A program made the translations under genes and the position numbers. The notes under the pieces are model-generated. The model worked only from the letters and a program-made list of their open reading frames with translations, was not told where the DNA came from and searched no databases. From the NCBI GenBank assembly GCA_035519675.1, contig DATIWB010000026.1, positions 1 to 64,000 of the forward strand: a DNA stretch of 64,000 nucleotides. The letters are read 5' to 3'. Origin of the DNA: RPRB01 sp035519675 (lineage in GTDB: Bacteria > Myxococcota > Myxococcia > Myxococcales > Myxococcaceae). This document shows positions 1 through 8,831 of this stretch, piece by piece (the first letter of the stretch is position 1; every line of letters starts with the position of its first letter).

Positions 1-669
1 GACGCCCTTGGCGCCTGCCTCCACCACGTGCGCCTCGACCGTGTCGCCCACGCCGAAGCGGAGGATGCCCTCGTCGTCCTTGAGCTCGCGGAGGTCGATC
101 ATCGCCTCGGTCCGGCCACCAAGCGTCAGGAACGCGGTGTCCGCGCCGAGCTGGAAGATGGTTCCGGTCACCCGCTCGCCCACCCGCGGCAGGCGCCGGT
201 GTGGCCCGCCCTCCTGCTTGGCATGGGCCTCGTACATCTCGGCGAAGGACTGGTCCTCGGGGACCTCCTCGTACAGCGGGCTCGGTGCCGGGGCAGGGAT
301 GGCCCGAGCAGGAGTGGGCTCGACGGCTGCGGGCGTGCCCTCCTCGACGGCAGCGGCGGCCGGTTCGTCCGGCTTCGGCGTCTCCGGGCCACGGGTCTCG
401 ATCACCCCGCTCGCCCGGCGCACCACCACCAGCGGACCCTGCGGCTTGCGGCGCTCGGGCTTCTTCGGCTCGCGACGCGGAGGCTCGGCAGCGGGTTCGG
501 TGCCAGGGGCCGCGGACGCAGGCTCGCCTCGGCGGCGCTCGCCTCGCGGACGCTCCTGCTGCTCGCCGCCCCGGCCGGCGGGGATGCCCAGCATCACGTC
601 CCCGAACGTCGCCCGCGGCTTCTTGGGCCCGAAACCACCCTTGTCCGGGCCCTTCTGATCGTCACTCAC
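1..669 (-). CDS. S1 RNA-binding domain protein (3' end outside window)
   Basis: The frame is open from a GTG at 669 to the window edge, giving 223 codons without a stop. A GAGGAG ribosome site lies about 8 bases before the GTG. Residues 1 to about 150 are low complexity, rich in Pro, Ala, Arg and Glu. From about residue 165 an S1 OB-fold begins with GERVTGTIFQLGADTAFLTL, followed by the typical GGRTEAMIDLRELK. Such proteins bind RNA or act as small ribosome-associated factors. The domain is visible, but the specific role is not known to me. It is followed upstream by a 144-base spacer with no evident signal and then murJ on the same strand. Confidence 0.85.
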   Translation of the reverse strand, partial: MSDDQKGPDKGGFGPKKPRATFGDVMLGIPAGRGGEQQERPRGERRRGEPASAAPGTEPAAEPPRREPKKPERRKPQGPLVVVRRASGVIETRGPETPKPDEPAAAAVEEGTPAAVEPTPARAIPAPAPSPLYEEVPEDQSFAEMYEAHAKQEGGPHRRLPRVGERVTGTIFQLGADTAFLTLGGRTEAMIDLRELKDDEGILRFGVGDTVEAHVVEAGAKGV

Positions 670-813
670 CTCGATGCTCCTCGCTGCACGGATTTCACGC
701 TCGAGCGCGCGCCTCCGGCCGCGCCCCCTCGTGAGGGCCGCGGGTCATTGCACATCCGCTCCCCGGGGGCAAAGGGGAGGCGGGCCGGATTGCAACCGGA
801 GCGGACCGCTCCG

Positions 814-2463
814 TCAGGCCCGAAGCCGGGAGAGGACACTCCGGAGCTGGGACACCCCCCCGAGAGCGGTGAGACCCAGGTACACCCCGCAGAACACCGG
901 GACGACCAGGGCCGCCACCAGGAGGGGGTTCAGCGCCGGCGCGGGCAGCACCTGCCACCCCCAGAAGCGCGCCAGCGCGGGGTCCGGCCCGAACCGCCCG
1001 GTGAGCCACACCTTGCCGAGCAGGGCGAGCGCCCCGGCCACGAGCGCGCTTCCCCAGAACCACGCCAGCCGCCGCCCGGGGATGCCGGTCCGGCCGATGC
1101 GGCGGGCGAGCGCCCGGCGGAGGAGGCTGTACTCGAGCCAGGCGGCGAACCCGGTCGTGGCAGTGATGCCGACGGCGCCGATCTCCACCGGCACCCCGAA
1201 CCAGCCTGGACCGTACCGCACCGAGACGTAGGCCAGCGCCGCCGAGAGAACGACCCGGATGGAGGCGAACACCAGCGGCGTGCGGGCGTTCTGCAGGGCG
1301 TAGAAGGCCGAGGCGTACAGCCGGCCCAGGGTGCCCGCCACCAGCCCCACCGCCGAGCCGATGAGCAGGTACCAGAGCCAGCGGGTGTCGGCGGCATCGA
1401 ACCGGCCGGTCTGGAACAGCAGACCCCCGAGGACGTCGCCGATGGCGAGGAAGGCCACCGCGGAGGGAACCACGAAGAAGGCGATGCGCTCGAGGCCCCG
1501 GTCGATGCGTGTCCGGAGCCGCTCGGCGGCCTCGGCCCCCAGCGCGGTCTCGCGGGCGAGCTCGGGCAGCTCCGCCGCCGAGACCGACATCCCGAAGAGC
1601 GACACCGGCAGCAGCGCGAGCAGCTGGGTGTAGCCGAGCACCGCCACCGTCTGGGGCGAGATGAGCGAGGCGTAGTAGGTGTCGACCAGGGCGCTGACCT
1701 GGACCACGCCGCGGGCCACCAGGATGGGCACGAACCCCCGGAGCACGGCCCGCATCGCCGCGCTGGTGGTGTCCAGGGACGGCCGGAACCGGCCGAGCAG
1801 CGGCCAGACCACGGGCAGCTGCACCAGGGACTGCAGCCCGCTCCCGGCCACCACGCCCCAGGCGAGGAGCGTCGTCAGCCGGTCCTCGTCCACCCGCGGG
1901 CCGGCGACGACCAGCACGGCGATCTGCGCCAGGTTCCACACCACCGGGGCGGCGTAGGAGAGGAAGAACTTCCGGTGGCTGTTGAGCACCCCCAGGCACC
2001 AGGCCGAGAGCACCAGCAGGCCAGTGCTGGGGAAGAGGATGCGGGTGAGCTGGACCGCCTTGGCGAATGCCGCCGGCCCCGTCTCGGCGAACCCTCCCAC
2101 CACCACCCCGACGATCCACGGCGCGGCGAAGATGCCGAGGGCGACCAGCACCGCGACGAGCACCGAGAGCAGCCCGAAGACTGCCCCCGCCACGCGGTCC
2201 GCATCCTCCCGGCGGCCCTCGCCGAGGAGGCGCGCGTACACCGGGATGAACGAGGCCGAGAGCACGCCCTCGCCGAAGAGGTTCTGCAGCACGTTGGGGA
2301 TGCGCAGCGCAGCGGTGAAGGCGCCGGCCAGGGCCGAGGTGCTCAGGTAGTGGGCGAAGACCCGCTGCCGGACCAGACCCATCAGCCGCGAGGCGAGGAT
2401 GCCCAGCGCCACCAGCGTGGCGCCCCGGCCCGAGCTTCTGGCTGGTGCGGTGGCGACGGTCAC
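814..2463 (-). CDS. murJ: Lipid II flippase MurJ (MviN family)
   Basis: A 549-residue polytopic membrane protein. MurJ moves lipid-linked peptidoglycan precursor from the inner to the outer face of the cytoplasmic membrane. The N-terminal block with GILASRLMGLVRQRVFAHYL, followed by FGEGVLSASFIPVYARLL, is the family signature, and about 14 hydrophobic segments follow at the usual spacing. The same frame is open back to an ATG at 2571, but that would run into the divergent regulator gene and adds an Arg/Pro-rich stretch unlike MurJ. The GTG at 2463 is therefore chosen. It stands divergent to the response regulator with about 100 bases between the starts. Confidence 0.95.
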   Translation of the reverse strand: MTVATAPARSSGRGATLVALGILASRLMGLVRQRVFAHYLSTSALAGAFTAALRIPNVLQNLFGEGVLSASFIPVYARLLGEGRREDADRVAGAVFGLLSVLVAVLVALGIFAAPWIVGVVVGGFAETGPAAFAKAVQLTRILFPSTGLLVLSAWCLGVLNSHRKFFLSYAAPVVWNLAQIAVLVVAGPRVDEDRLTTLLAWGVVAGSGLQSLVQLPVVWPLLGRFRPSLDTTSAAMRAVLRGFVPILVARGVVQVSALVDTYYASLISPQTVAVLGYTQLLALLPVSLFGMSVSAAELPELARETALGAEAAERLRTRIDRGLERIAFFVVPSAVAFLAIGDVLGGLLFQTGRFDAADTRWLWYLLIGSAVGLVAGTLGRLYASAFYALQNARTPLVFASIRVVLSAALAYVSVRYGPGWFGVPVEIGAVGITATTGFAAWLEYSLLRRALARRIGRTGIPGRRLAWFWGSALVAGALALLGKVWLTGRFGPDPALARFWGWQVLPAPALNPLLVAALVVPVFCGVYLGLTALGGVSQLRSVLSRLRA

Positions 2464-2564
2464 GGGCGGCGGAAGTCTAGGCCATCGACCGGGTGGGACT
2501 GCTCGCTCAGAGGGTCCTCTTGACGCGCATGCGCTCTGCCCGCATCGTGCCCGGCTCGCCACAC

Positions 2565-3962
2565 ATGGCAAAAGTTCTGGTCATCGACGACGAGGCGAAC
2601 CTCCGGAAGGTGCTCGCCGCGCTGCTCCGCCGTGACGGCTACGACGTCACCATCGCCGAGGACGGCGAGATGGGACTCGCCGAGTTTCAGAAGAACGGCG
2701 CGGACGCGGTCATCACCGACCTGGTCATGCCCAAGCTCGGGGGGATGGAGGTGCTCCGGGCGATCAACGCCGCGGACCCCGAGGTGCCGGTGATCATCAT
2801 CACCGCGCACGGCACGGTGGACTCGGCGGTGGAGGCGATCAAGCTGGGGGCCTTCGACTACGTCACCAAGCCCTTCGACCAGACCGAGCTCTCCAACGTC
2901 CTGGCCAAGGCGGTCCGCACCCACGAGACGGCCCGGCGCAACGCCCGCGGTGAGCACGGACGGCCGTCGCTGGTGGGTCAGTCGCCCCAGATGCAGGAGG
3001 TACTCCGGATCATCGACAAGGTCGCGGACACGCCCTCCACGGTTCTCATCACCGGAGAGAGCGGCACCGGCAAGGAGCTCATCGCCACCGCGCTCCACGA
3101 GGGCAGCTCCCGGCGCGGCAAGCCGTTCATCCGCATCAACTGCGCGGCCATCCCCCGGGATCTGATCGAGTCGGAGCTCTTCGGCTACGAGCGGGGCGCG
3201 TTCACCGGGGCGGTCACCTCCAAGCCCGGGCGCTTCGAGCTGGCCGACGGGGGCACCCTCTTCCTCGACGAGATCGGCGAGATCCCGGTCGAGATGCAAG
3301 TGAAGCTCCTCCGCGCGCTCCAGGAGTCCGAGTTCGAGCGGGTGGGTGGCATCAAGACCACCCGGGTGGACGTCCGCCTGATCGCCGCGACGAACCGCGA
3401 CCTGAACACCGAGATCGAGGCCGGCCGGTTCCGCAAGGACCTCTACTACCGCCTGGCGGTCGTGCCCATCAGCCTTCCCCCGCTCAGGCTGCGGCCGAGC
3501 GACATCCCCACGCTGGTGCGTCACTTCGTCGACAAGTACAACCACCGGTTGAACAAGCGGATCGAGGGGATGACCGACGAGGCGCTCGCGCTGGTGCAGG
3601 GCTATGCCTGGCCGGGCAACATCCGGGAGCTGGAGAACCTGATCGAGCGCACCCTGCTCTTCGCCGACGGGCCACTCATCGGCGTGGGCGATCTGCCTCA
3701 GTCCCTGAGGTCTCCGGGCGGCGTGACTCCGGTCCCTGGTCCGGCCACGGCGGCGGCGTCCCTCCCGGCCCCGCCCGGCGAGACGGGCCTGAAGGACATC
3801 GTCCGGCAGCGGGCCGCGGAGGTGGAGAAGGATCTCATCTCCCGCGCCCTGGAGGAAACGGGGGGCAACGTCACTCGCGCGGCGAAGCTCTTGCAGATCA
3901 GCCGGAAGTCGCTGCAGACCAAGATGAAGGAGTTCTCGCTTCGCGACGACGGCGACGAGTGA
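2565..3962 (+). CDS. NtrC-family sigma-54-dependent response regulator
   Basis: 465 residues with three domains. The receiver (about 1-120) has the acidic pair D8/D9, phospho-acceptor D52 and K102. The AAA+ domain (about 136-370) has Walker A GESGTGKE at 164-171, the sigma-54 contact loop GAFTGA at 211-216 and Walker B TLFLDEIG at 231-238. A Fis-type helix-turn-helix lies at the C-terminus, ending near TRAAKLLQISRKSLQTKMKE. It should activate sigma-54 promoters when phosphorylated. No histidine kinase gene adjoins it, so it is an orphan here. The frame opens 24 codons earlier, but the start MAKVLVIDDE fits the receiver fold. No strong ribosome site is seen. The M23 peptidase follows after 22 bases and may be co-transcribed. 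Confidence 0.93.
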   Translation: MAKVLVIDDEANLRKVLAALLRRDGYDVTIAEDGEMGLAEFQKNGADAVITDLVMPKLGGMEVLRAINAADPEVPVIIITAHGTVDSAVEAIKLGAFDYVTKPFDQTELSNVLAKAVRTHETARRNARGEHGRPSLVGQSPQMQEVLRIIDKVADTPSTVLITGESGTGKELIATALHEGSSRRGKPFIRINCAAIPRDLIESELFGYERGAFTGAVTSKPGRFELADGGTLFLDEIGEIPVEMQVKLLRALQESEFERVGGIKTTRVDVRLIAATNRDLNTEIEAGRFRKDLYYRLAVVPISLPPLRLRPSDIPTLVRHFVDKYNHRLNKRIEGMTDEALALVQGYAWPGNIRELENLIERTLLFADGPLIGVGDLPQSLRSPGGVTPVPGPATAAASLPAPPGETGLKDIVRQRAAEVEKDLISRALEETGGNVTRAAKLLQISRKSLQTKMKEFSLRDDGDE

Positions 3963-3984
3963 GCGTGGAGGCGGACGCTGAACG

Positions 3985-5055
3985 ATGGCGGTGAAGATGC
4001 CAGTGCTGGGCCAGCCGGCCCGGCGGAAGTCGAGTGGTCTACGGTGGGTGCTGTTCCTGGTCCTGGCGCTGGCCGTGGGTGGCTGGCTCTGGCACCGCAG
4101 GCATCGCCCGGCCCCGCCCGTGGCCCGGGTGCCGGTGGTGGCGCCCGCGCCGGTGATCAGCGCACCGGGCTCGACCGTGGTCCCGGGCCTGGCCCAGGCG
4201 CCCATCCCGCCGCTGCTCCCGACCGGTCCGCGCTTCCTTTCGGCGCGCATCGACGGTCCGCTCGAGGCAGCGCTGGTGGGCGGGGCGGGGGGCGAGACCG
4301 GACCGGCGCTGACCCAGGTGGTCAAGCGGGTCCTGGTCTGGTGGATCGCGGTCCCCGGCGACCTCCGCAAGGGTGACGTGCTGGAGGTGATCTACGAGCC
4401 GCAGCCCGGGCAAGAGCCGCTGGTGAACGCGGTTCGGCTGCAGAGCGCCAAGGCCGGCCGCACCTTCGAGGCGTACCGGTTCAAGCCGGCAGGCGGGCAG
4501 TTCGCCCGGTTCTATGGCCCCGACGGCGGAGATCTGGAATTGCGGCTCGAGCCATCCCCGCTCGACGGATGGGAGCAGATCACCTCGCTCCTCAAGGACG
4601 GCCGGAAGCACAAGGGCGTGGACTTCAAGACCCCGGTGGGCACGCCGGTGAAGGCGACCTTCGACGGCACCATCACCCGAAAGAACTGGTTCTTCCGCGG
4701 CAACGGGAACAGCCTCGAGGTGACCGAGGCCGGCGCGCCGCACATGAAGGCCGTCTTCCTCCACCTCTCCGAGCTGCCGCGCACGCTCACCGTGGGGACG
4801 AAGGTGAAGAAGGGCGAGGTCATCGCCCACAGCGGAAACAGCGGGCACAGCTTCGCGCCCCACCTGCACTACCAGCTGATGTCCGCCTCGGACCGGGTGC
4901 TGGACCCGTTCGACGTCCACCCGACGCGCAAGGTCTCGCTCGCCGCCTCCGACCTGCCGGCGCTCACCGAGCAGGTGGCGAAGTGGCGGTCGATGATGAC
5001 CGCGCGGGTGGCGGCGACGCCGGGGGCCGCGGGCCAGACCGGCGCTCCGCGCTGA
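3985..5055 (+). CDS. Membrane-anchored M23 family metallopeptidase
   Basis: 356 residues. A positively charged N-terminus is followed by one membrane segment (about 20-36), then a Pro/Ala-rich linker (40-80), a middle region (about 85-195) resembling the N-terminal part of M23 cell-wall peptidases, and the peptidase domain (about 205-315). Zinc ligands are visible as H209xxxD213 in HKGVDF and H293xH295 in APHLHYQ, with H260 nearby, so the active site looks complete. Enzymes of this class cut peptidoglycan cross-links or serve as LytM-type activators. It lies directly downstream of the sigma-54 regulator and is convergent with rsmI, the two genes being 54 bases apart with no clear terminator between them. 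Confidence 0.9.
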   Translation: MAVKMPVLGQPARRKSSGLRWVLFLVLALAVGGWLWHRRHRPAPPVARVPVVAPAPVISAPGSTVVPGLAQAPIPPLLPTGPRFLSARIDGPLEAALVGGAGGETGPALTQVVKRVLVWWIAVPGDLRKGDVLEVIYEPQPGQEPLVNAVRLQSAKAGRTFEAYRFKPAGGQFARFYGPDGGDLELRLEPSPLDGWEQITSLLKDGRKHKGVDFKTPVGTPVKATFDGTITRKNWFFRGNGNSLEVTEAGAPHMKAVFLHLSELPRTLTVGTKVKKGEVIAHSGNSGHSFAPHLHYQLMSASDRVLDPFDVHPTRKVSLAASDLPALTEQVAKWRSMMTARVAATPGAAGQTGAPR

Positions 5056-5109
5056 CCCCGGCGGCCGGTCCGGAGACGCCGGATCTCCCGCGTTTCCGTG
5101 TCCTGCAGC

Positions 5110-5934
5110 TCAGCGCTTCGTGAGGCCGAGCCGGTAGACCTCGGCGCTCGTCCAGCCGGCCTGGCGGGCGATCTCGGTGGAGAGGGGTTTGAGGCGCTCG
5201 CCCCGCGCCAGGCCGGCCTCGAGCCCAGCCCGGACTTCGTCCTCGGTCCACCGCTCTGTCTCGGCCCTCCCCTCCACGAGGACCACCACCTCTCCGAGTG
5301 GCGGAGCGTCCCGGTAGCGCGCCACCAGCTCGCTCAGCGCTCCGCGGACGAACTCCTCGTGCACCTTGGTCAGCTCGCGGGCCACCACGGCGCGCCTCGG
5401 CCCGAGCGCCGCCTCCAGGTCCGCCAGCGTCTCGCCGAGCCGTCGTGCGGACTCGTACAGGACGAGCGTCGCCCGGAGTCCCGCCACCTCATCCAGCACC
5501 GCGGTGCGGTCGGGCCCCGAGCGCGGCAGGAAGCCGAGGAAGTGGAACCGCCCCGACGGCAGACCCGAGGCGCTCAGTGCCGCGATGACCGCGCTCGGGC
5601 CAGGGACCGGCACCACCTGGATGCCACGGGCCACCGCCTCCGCCACCAGCGCCTCGCCCGGGTCGCTGATGGCGGGGCTGCCCGCGTCGGTCACCAGCGC
5701 CCCGTCCTCGCCCGCCTCCAGCCGCGCGACGATGGCTGCCACCCGCCCCTTCTCGTCGAACGCCGGCAGGCTCAGCAGCGGCGCCTGCACCCCGAGCGAC
5801 CGGAGCCAGGGCCCCGAGTGCCGCGTGTCCTCGCAGACGACGAAGGCCGCCGCCCGCAGCACCTCGGTCGCCCGGGCGGTCACGTCCCCCAGGTTCCCGA
5901 TCGGTGTCGCGACGAGATGGAGGGTGCCGGCCAT
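5110..5934 (-). CDS. rsmI: 16S rRNA (cytidine-1402 2'-O) methyltransferase RsmI
   Basis: 274 residues, the usual length. RsmI uses S-adenosylmethionine to methylate the ribose of C1402 in 16S rRNA in the ribosomal P-site. The N-terminal LHLVATPIGNLGDVTARA, the TDAGSPAISDPGE block and VPGPSAVIAALSASGL are characteristic of this tetrapyrrole-methylase-fold family. It is the last gene of the long operon starting at rpsP and follows yraN by 22 bases, a pairing conserved in many bacteria. Confidence 0.95.
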   Translation of the reverse strand: MAGTLHLVATPIGNLGDVTARATEVLRAAAFVVCEDTRHSGPWLRSLGVQAPLLSLPAFDEKGRVAAIVARLEAGEDGALVTDAGSPAISDPGEALVAEAVARGIQVVPVPGPSAVIAALSASGLPSGRFHFLGFLPRSGPDRTAVLDEVAGLRATLVLYESARRLGETLADLEAALGPRRAVVARELTKVHEEFVRGALSELVARYRDAPPLGEVVVLVEGRAETERWTEDEVRAGLEAGLARGERLKPLSTEIARQAGWTSAEVYRLGLTKR

Positions 5935-5956
5935 GTCCGCCCGACCGGCGACGCTC

Positions 5957-6328
5957 TCACATCCCGGCGTCGAACGCCCCAGGCAGGTGCTCGATGACCG
6001 CGGCCGGACCCCGCCCGAGGACGGTCATCACGTCGAAGCGAATCATCCGCCGTGGCGCCGGGCGGCGCTGGAGGTAGCGGAGCGCGGCGCGCACCACCCT
6101 CCGCTGCTTCTCGCGGGTCACCGTCAGCGAGGGCTCGCCGAAGCGGGAGGAGGTCCGCATCCGCACCTCGACGAAGCACAGGAACTCATCCCGCTCCGCG
6201 ACGATGTCCAGCTCGCCCTCGCGCACCAGCCAGTTCCGCTCGCGGATCCGGTACCCCGCGCGCTCCAGCCAGGCCACGCACCGCTCCTCGGCCTCCGAGC
6301 CGAGCTTCGATCGATCCACCTCACCCAT
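5957..6328 (-). CDS. yraN: YraN/UPF0102 family endonuclease-like protein
   Basis: 123 residues. The YraN family has a Holliday-junction-resolvase-like PD-(D/E)XK fold. The core is visible as EGELDIVAERD followed by FVEVRMR, in which the catalytic Lys is replaced by Arg as in several family members, and then REKQRRVVRAALRYL. The cellular role is unsettled. The gene sits between the coiled-coil protein and rsmI, matching the widespread rplS-rnhB-yraN-rsmI order except that rnhB is missing here. Confidence 0.9.
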   Translation of the reverse strand: MGEVDRSKLGSEAEERCVAWLERAGYRIRERNWLVREGELDIVAERDEFLCFVEVRMRTSSRFGEPSLTVTREKQRRVVRAALRYLQRRPAPRRMIRFDVMTVLGRGPAAVIEHLPGAFDAGM

Positions 6329-6374
6329 TCCCCACCCCCCGCGCGTCCGATCGACCGGAACTGTAAGGAGCGGG

Positions 6375-8231
6375 TCAGACGTTCAGCGAGCCCTCGGACA
6401 TCGAGGCGAACACCGGGTGCGAGGTCACGTGGAGCAGCTGCGTCCCGCCCCCCAGCGCCTTGAGCATCCGGCCGAGCATCGGCAGCCGCGCCTCGTCCAT
6501 CCCGGTGGCCATGTCCTCCAGCAGCACCGGCATCGGCTCCTGGGCGACCAGGCGCTCGAGCAAGGACAGCCGCAGCGACAGCCACACCCAGTCGACGTCC
6601 CTCGGGTCGAGCTGACCGACGGGGACCTGCCGGCCGGCCACCCGCGCCAGCCCCTGAGCGTCGTGGGTGATGTCCAGACGCTCCACGCGGCGGTCGGTCA
6701 AGGCGCTGGTGTACTGGGCGCAGCGGTCGGCGATGCGCGCGGCGAGGGTCGGGACGTCCAGCGTGAGGAGGTCGGCGGCGGCGTTCACCAGCCCGGGGGT
6801 GAAGTCGTCGAGTCCCTCGGGGGTCTGCGCCGCGGGCACGCCCGGGCTGGAGACTCGCCGGGGCGCCGGAGCGAGCGCCTCGCGCATCCGCGCCATCTCC
6901 CGCTCGACGTCACGGGCATCACGCACGTAGCTGCCCTTCTCGGCGAGCTTGGCGTTCAGGGACTCCAGCTCGGCTCGGAGCTCGGCCAGCTGGGTGGCGG
7001 CGGCGACGTACTCGGGGTTCAGCCTGGCGGTCTGCAGCCGCTTCTCGATCTCCCCGACCCGCGCTGCCCAGCGCCCGTGCTCGTCGAGCGCGGCGACGAT
7101 CTCGTGCGGCTGCTCGACGCCGAGGATCTTCATCGCGTTGCGCACCGGCTGGGCGTCGGTCTCGAACTGCTCCCGCACCTGCCGCTCGCGGTCGCCGAGG
7201 CGGTCCCCCTTGCGCACCGCCAGCTCGACCCACTGGAGGTCCTCCACCCGCTTCAGCGCCACCAGCGCCGCCAGCCCGAAGGCGGGGATGTCCAGCAAGG
7301 CGATGTACTTCAGTGGCCCGGTCACGGTGGCCCCGGTGAAGAGCGCGGCTGCTCCCAGCGCCATCCCCGCCCAGAACCGCCCGTCACGCCGCAGGGGGCT
7401 CGGGGTGGGGGCGGTGACGACGTCCACCTGTCGCTCGGCCTCGAGCCTCGCCAGCGTCTCGTCCACCTTGGCGACCAGCGCCGGGAAGTGCTTCGCCCGC
7501 TCCACGATGTCGGGGATGAGCCCCAGGCCCTCCACCGTCGGGGTCTGCTGCAGCGTCCGCTGGGCCTCGGCCAGCTCCTGCTCCAGCTCCTGCACCGACT
7601 TCACCCGGGTCTCGAGCTGGAAGACCTGTGCGGTCACCCCGTCGGCGCGGAACTGCAGACGTTCCACCTCGGTGGAGAGCGCGAGCTCCCGCTCCAGCTC
7701 GGCCAGCCGTGCCCGGGCCTGCATCGGGTCCAGCGGGGGCTCCGGGGTGCCGGGGTTGCTCCCGCCCCCCAGTCGCGCGGCGGGCGCCGGCTGCCGCTTC
7801 GGGCGCCTGGTGGGCAGCTGGCCCGGGGTGAAGGTGAAGAGCGTCTCGTAGCGGCCGCGGGGCGGGAACCCCACCTGGGCGCGGAGGAACTGCGCCATCT
7901 CCGACGGGTCCTCGGTGACGAGGTCGTGCCCCCGGGTGCTCGCATTCACCCGGTGCAGCGAGCCCGAGCGGCCCAGCTCGCGGAGGATGCGGTACGTCGT
8001 CCCGTCGCGGCCGACGATCCACAGCGCGGCCTTGCTGGTGGTGCCACCCTCGGCGGAGGCATAGCGGCCGTCACCGCCCCGCCCGTCGGGGAAGCACAGC
8101 TCGGAGGTGAGACCCACGAGCGGTGCGCCCGGCGTGTTCGGGAGCAACGTCCAGTAGCCGGGCTTCAGGGAGACGCGAACGCTGGGCAGGAACCCGCGGA
8201 CGCCCTGGAGGGCAAACTCGACCCAGTGCAT
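6375..8231 (-). CDS. SMC/YhaN-like coiled-coil protein with degenerate ATPase ends and a membrane hairpin
   Basis: 618 residues. The N-terminal 145 residues look like the first half of an SMC/RecN-type ATPase head (strand pattern, then RGRYETLFTFTPGQLP), but the Walker A position (about 28-42) reads LLPNTPGAPLVG with no GKT/S. A long coiled coil (about 168-268) leads to two adjacent hydrophobic segments (about 286-304 and 308-326), and a second coiled coil covers about 331-455. The C-terminal 75 residues hold a signature-like helix (VWLSLRLSLLERL), a Walker-B/D-loop-like PVLLEDMATGMDEAR (568-582) and an H-loop-like HVTSH. This is the layout of YhaN-type proteins, whose coiled coil carries a membrane hairpin. 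Loss of Walker A suggests a non-hydrolysing pseudo-ATPase. The gene lies 37 bases after rplS, in the place where rnhB often stands. The exact function is unknown. Confidence 0.75.
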   Translation of the reverse strand: MHWVEFALQGVRGFLPSVRVSLKPGYWTLLPNTPGAPLVGLTSELCFPDGRGGDGRYASAEGGTTSKAALWIVGRDGTTYRILRELGRSGSLHRVNASTRGHDLVTEDPSEMAQFLRAQVGFPPRGRYETLFTFTPGQLPTRRPKRQPAPAARLGGGSNPGTPEPPLDPMQARARLAELERELALSTEVERLQFRADGVTAQVFQLETRVKSVQELEQELAEAQRTLQQTPTVEGLGLIPDIVERAKHFPALVAKVDETLARLEAERQVDVVTAPTPSPLRRDGRFWAGMALGAAALFTGATVTGPLKYIALLDIPAFGLAALVALKRVEDLQWVELAVRKGDRLGDRERQVREQFETDAQPVRNAMKILGVEQPHEIVAALDEHGRWAARVGEIEKRLQTARLNPEYVAAATQLAELRAELESLNAKLAEKGSYVRDARDVEREMARMREALAPAPRRVSSPGVPAAQTPEGLDDFTPGLVNAAADLLTLDVPTLAARIADRCAQYTSALTDRRVERLDITHDAQGLARVAGRQVPVGQLDPRDVDWVWLSLRLSLLERLVAQEPMPVLLEDMATGMDEARLPMLGRMLKALGGGTQLLHVTSHPVFASMSEGSLNV

Positions 8232-8268
8232 GCGCAGCGGCCGAGTCTAGCCCAGCAGACGGGGGTGC

Positions 8269-8754
8269 TCAGCTTTGCGCGGCGGCGGCGGCCTTGCCGG
8301 ACTTGGCCTTCTTGCCCTTGGGGGCGGGGGCCGGCGCAGCCGGGGCATCGGGAGCGGCCTCGGAGGCAGCCGCGGGTCCCGGAGCGGCCGCGGCGGTGCC
8401 CTCGAGCTCCTCCTGGGTGTCCACGCGGCTCGCCTTGCCGCGGAGATCTCGAAGGTAGAACAGGCGGTTGTGCCGCACGTCACCGCGGGTCAGCACCTCG
8501 ATGCGCTCGTAGCGGGGGCTGTGCAGGGGAAAGATGCGCTCCACCCCGACCCCGTAGGACATCTTCCGCACGGTGAAGGTGGCGCGGTTGGCGCCCTTGG
8601 TCTTGCGGATGACCACGCCCTCGAACGGCTGCACCCGCTCCTTCTCGCCCTCGCGGACCTTCCAGTGCACACGGACGGTGTCACCGGTGCGGAAGTCCGT
8701 GACGTCCTTCCGCAGCTGCTTCGACTCGATGTACTCCAGGGCGCTCGGGCGCAT
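8269..8754 (-). CDS. rplS: 50S ribosomal protein L19 with C-terminal Ala/Lys tail
   Basis: 161 residues. L19 lies at the interface of the 30S and 50S subunits. The core (1-113) includes SKQLRKDVTDFRTGDTVRVH, FEGVVIRKTKG and the RRNRLFYLRDLRGK-like end (here HNRLFYLRDLRGKASR). The last about 48 residues are an extra low-complexity tail rich in Ala, Pro and Lys that ordinary L19 lacks. The start MRPSALEYIESKQ follows GGAG at a suitable distance. The frame is open further upstream into trmD, but that part is not L19-like. Confidence 0.95.
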   Translation of the reverse strand: MRPSALEYIESKQLRKDVTDFRTGDTVRVHWKVREGEKERVQPFEGVVIRKTKGANRATFTVRKMSYGVGVERIFPLHSPRYERIEVLTRGDVRHNRLFYLRDLRGKASRVDTQEELEGTAAAAPGPAAASEAAPDAPAAPAPAPKGKKAKSGKAAAAAQS

Positions 8755-8831
8755 GGCGACTGACTCCAAACGGATGGGAGCCGGGCCAGATAGCAGACGG
8801 ACCGTCCCGTCGCAAGCACAAGCCCTCGGAT

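Noticed and set aside
28..2523. An 831-codon frame on the plus strand across the S1-domain and murJ genes
   Set aside because: Arg/Pro/Gly-rich sequence with no family resemblance. It is antisense to two well-supported genes and is a product of high GC at third codon positions.
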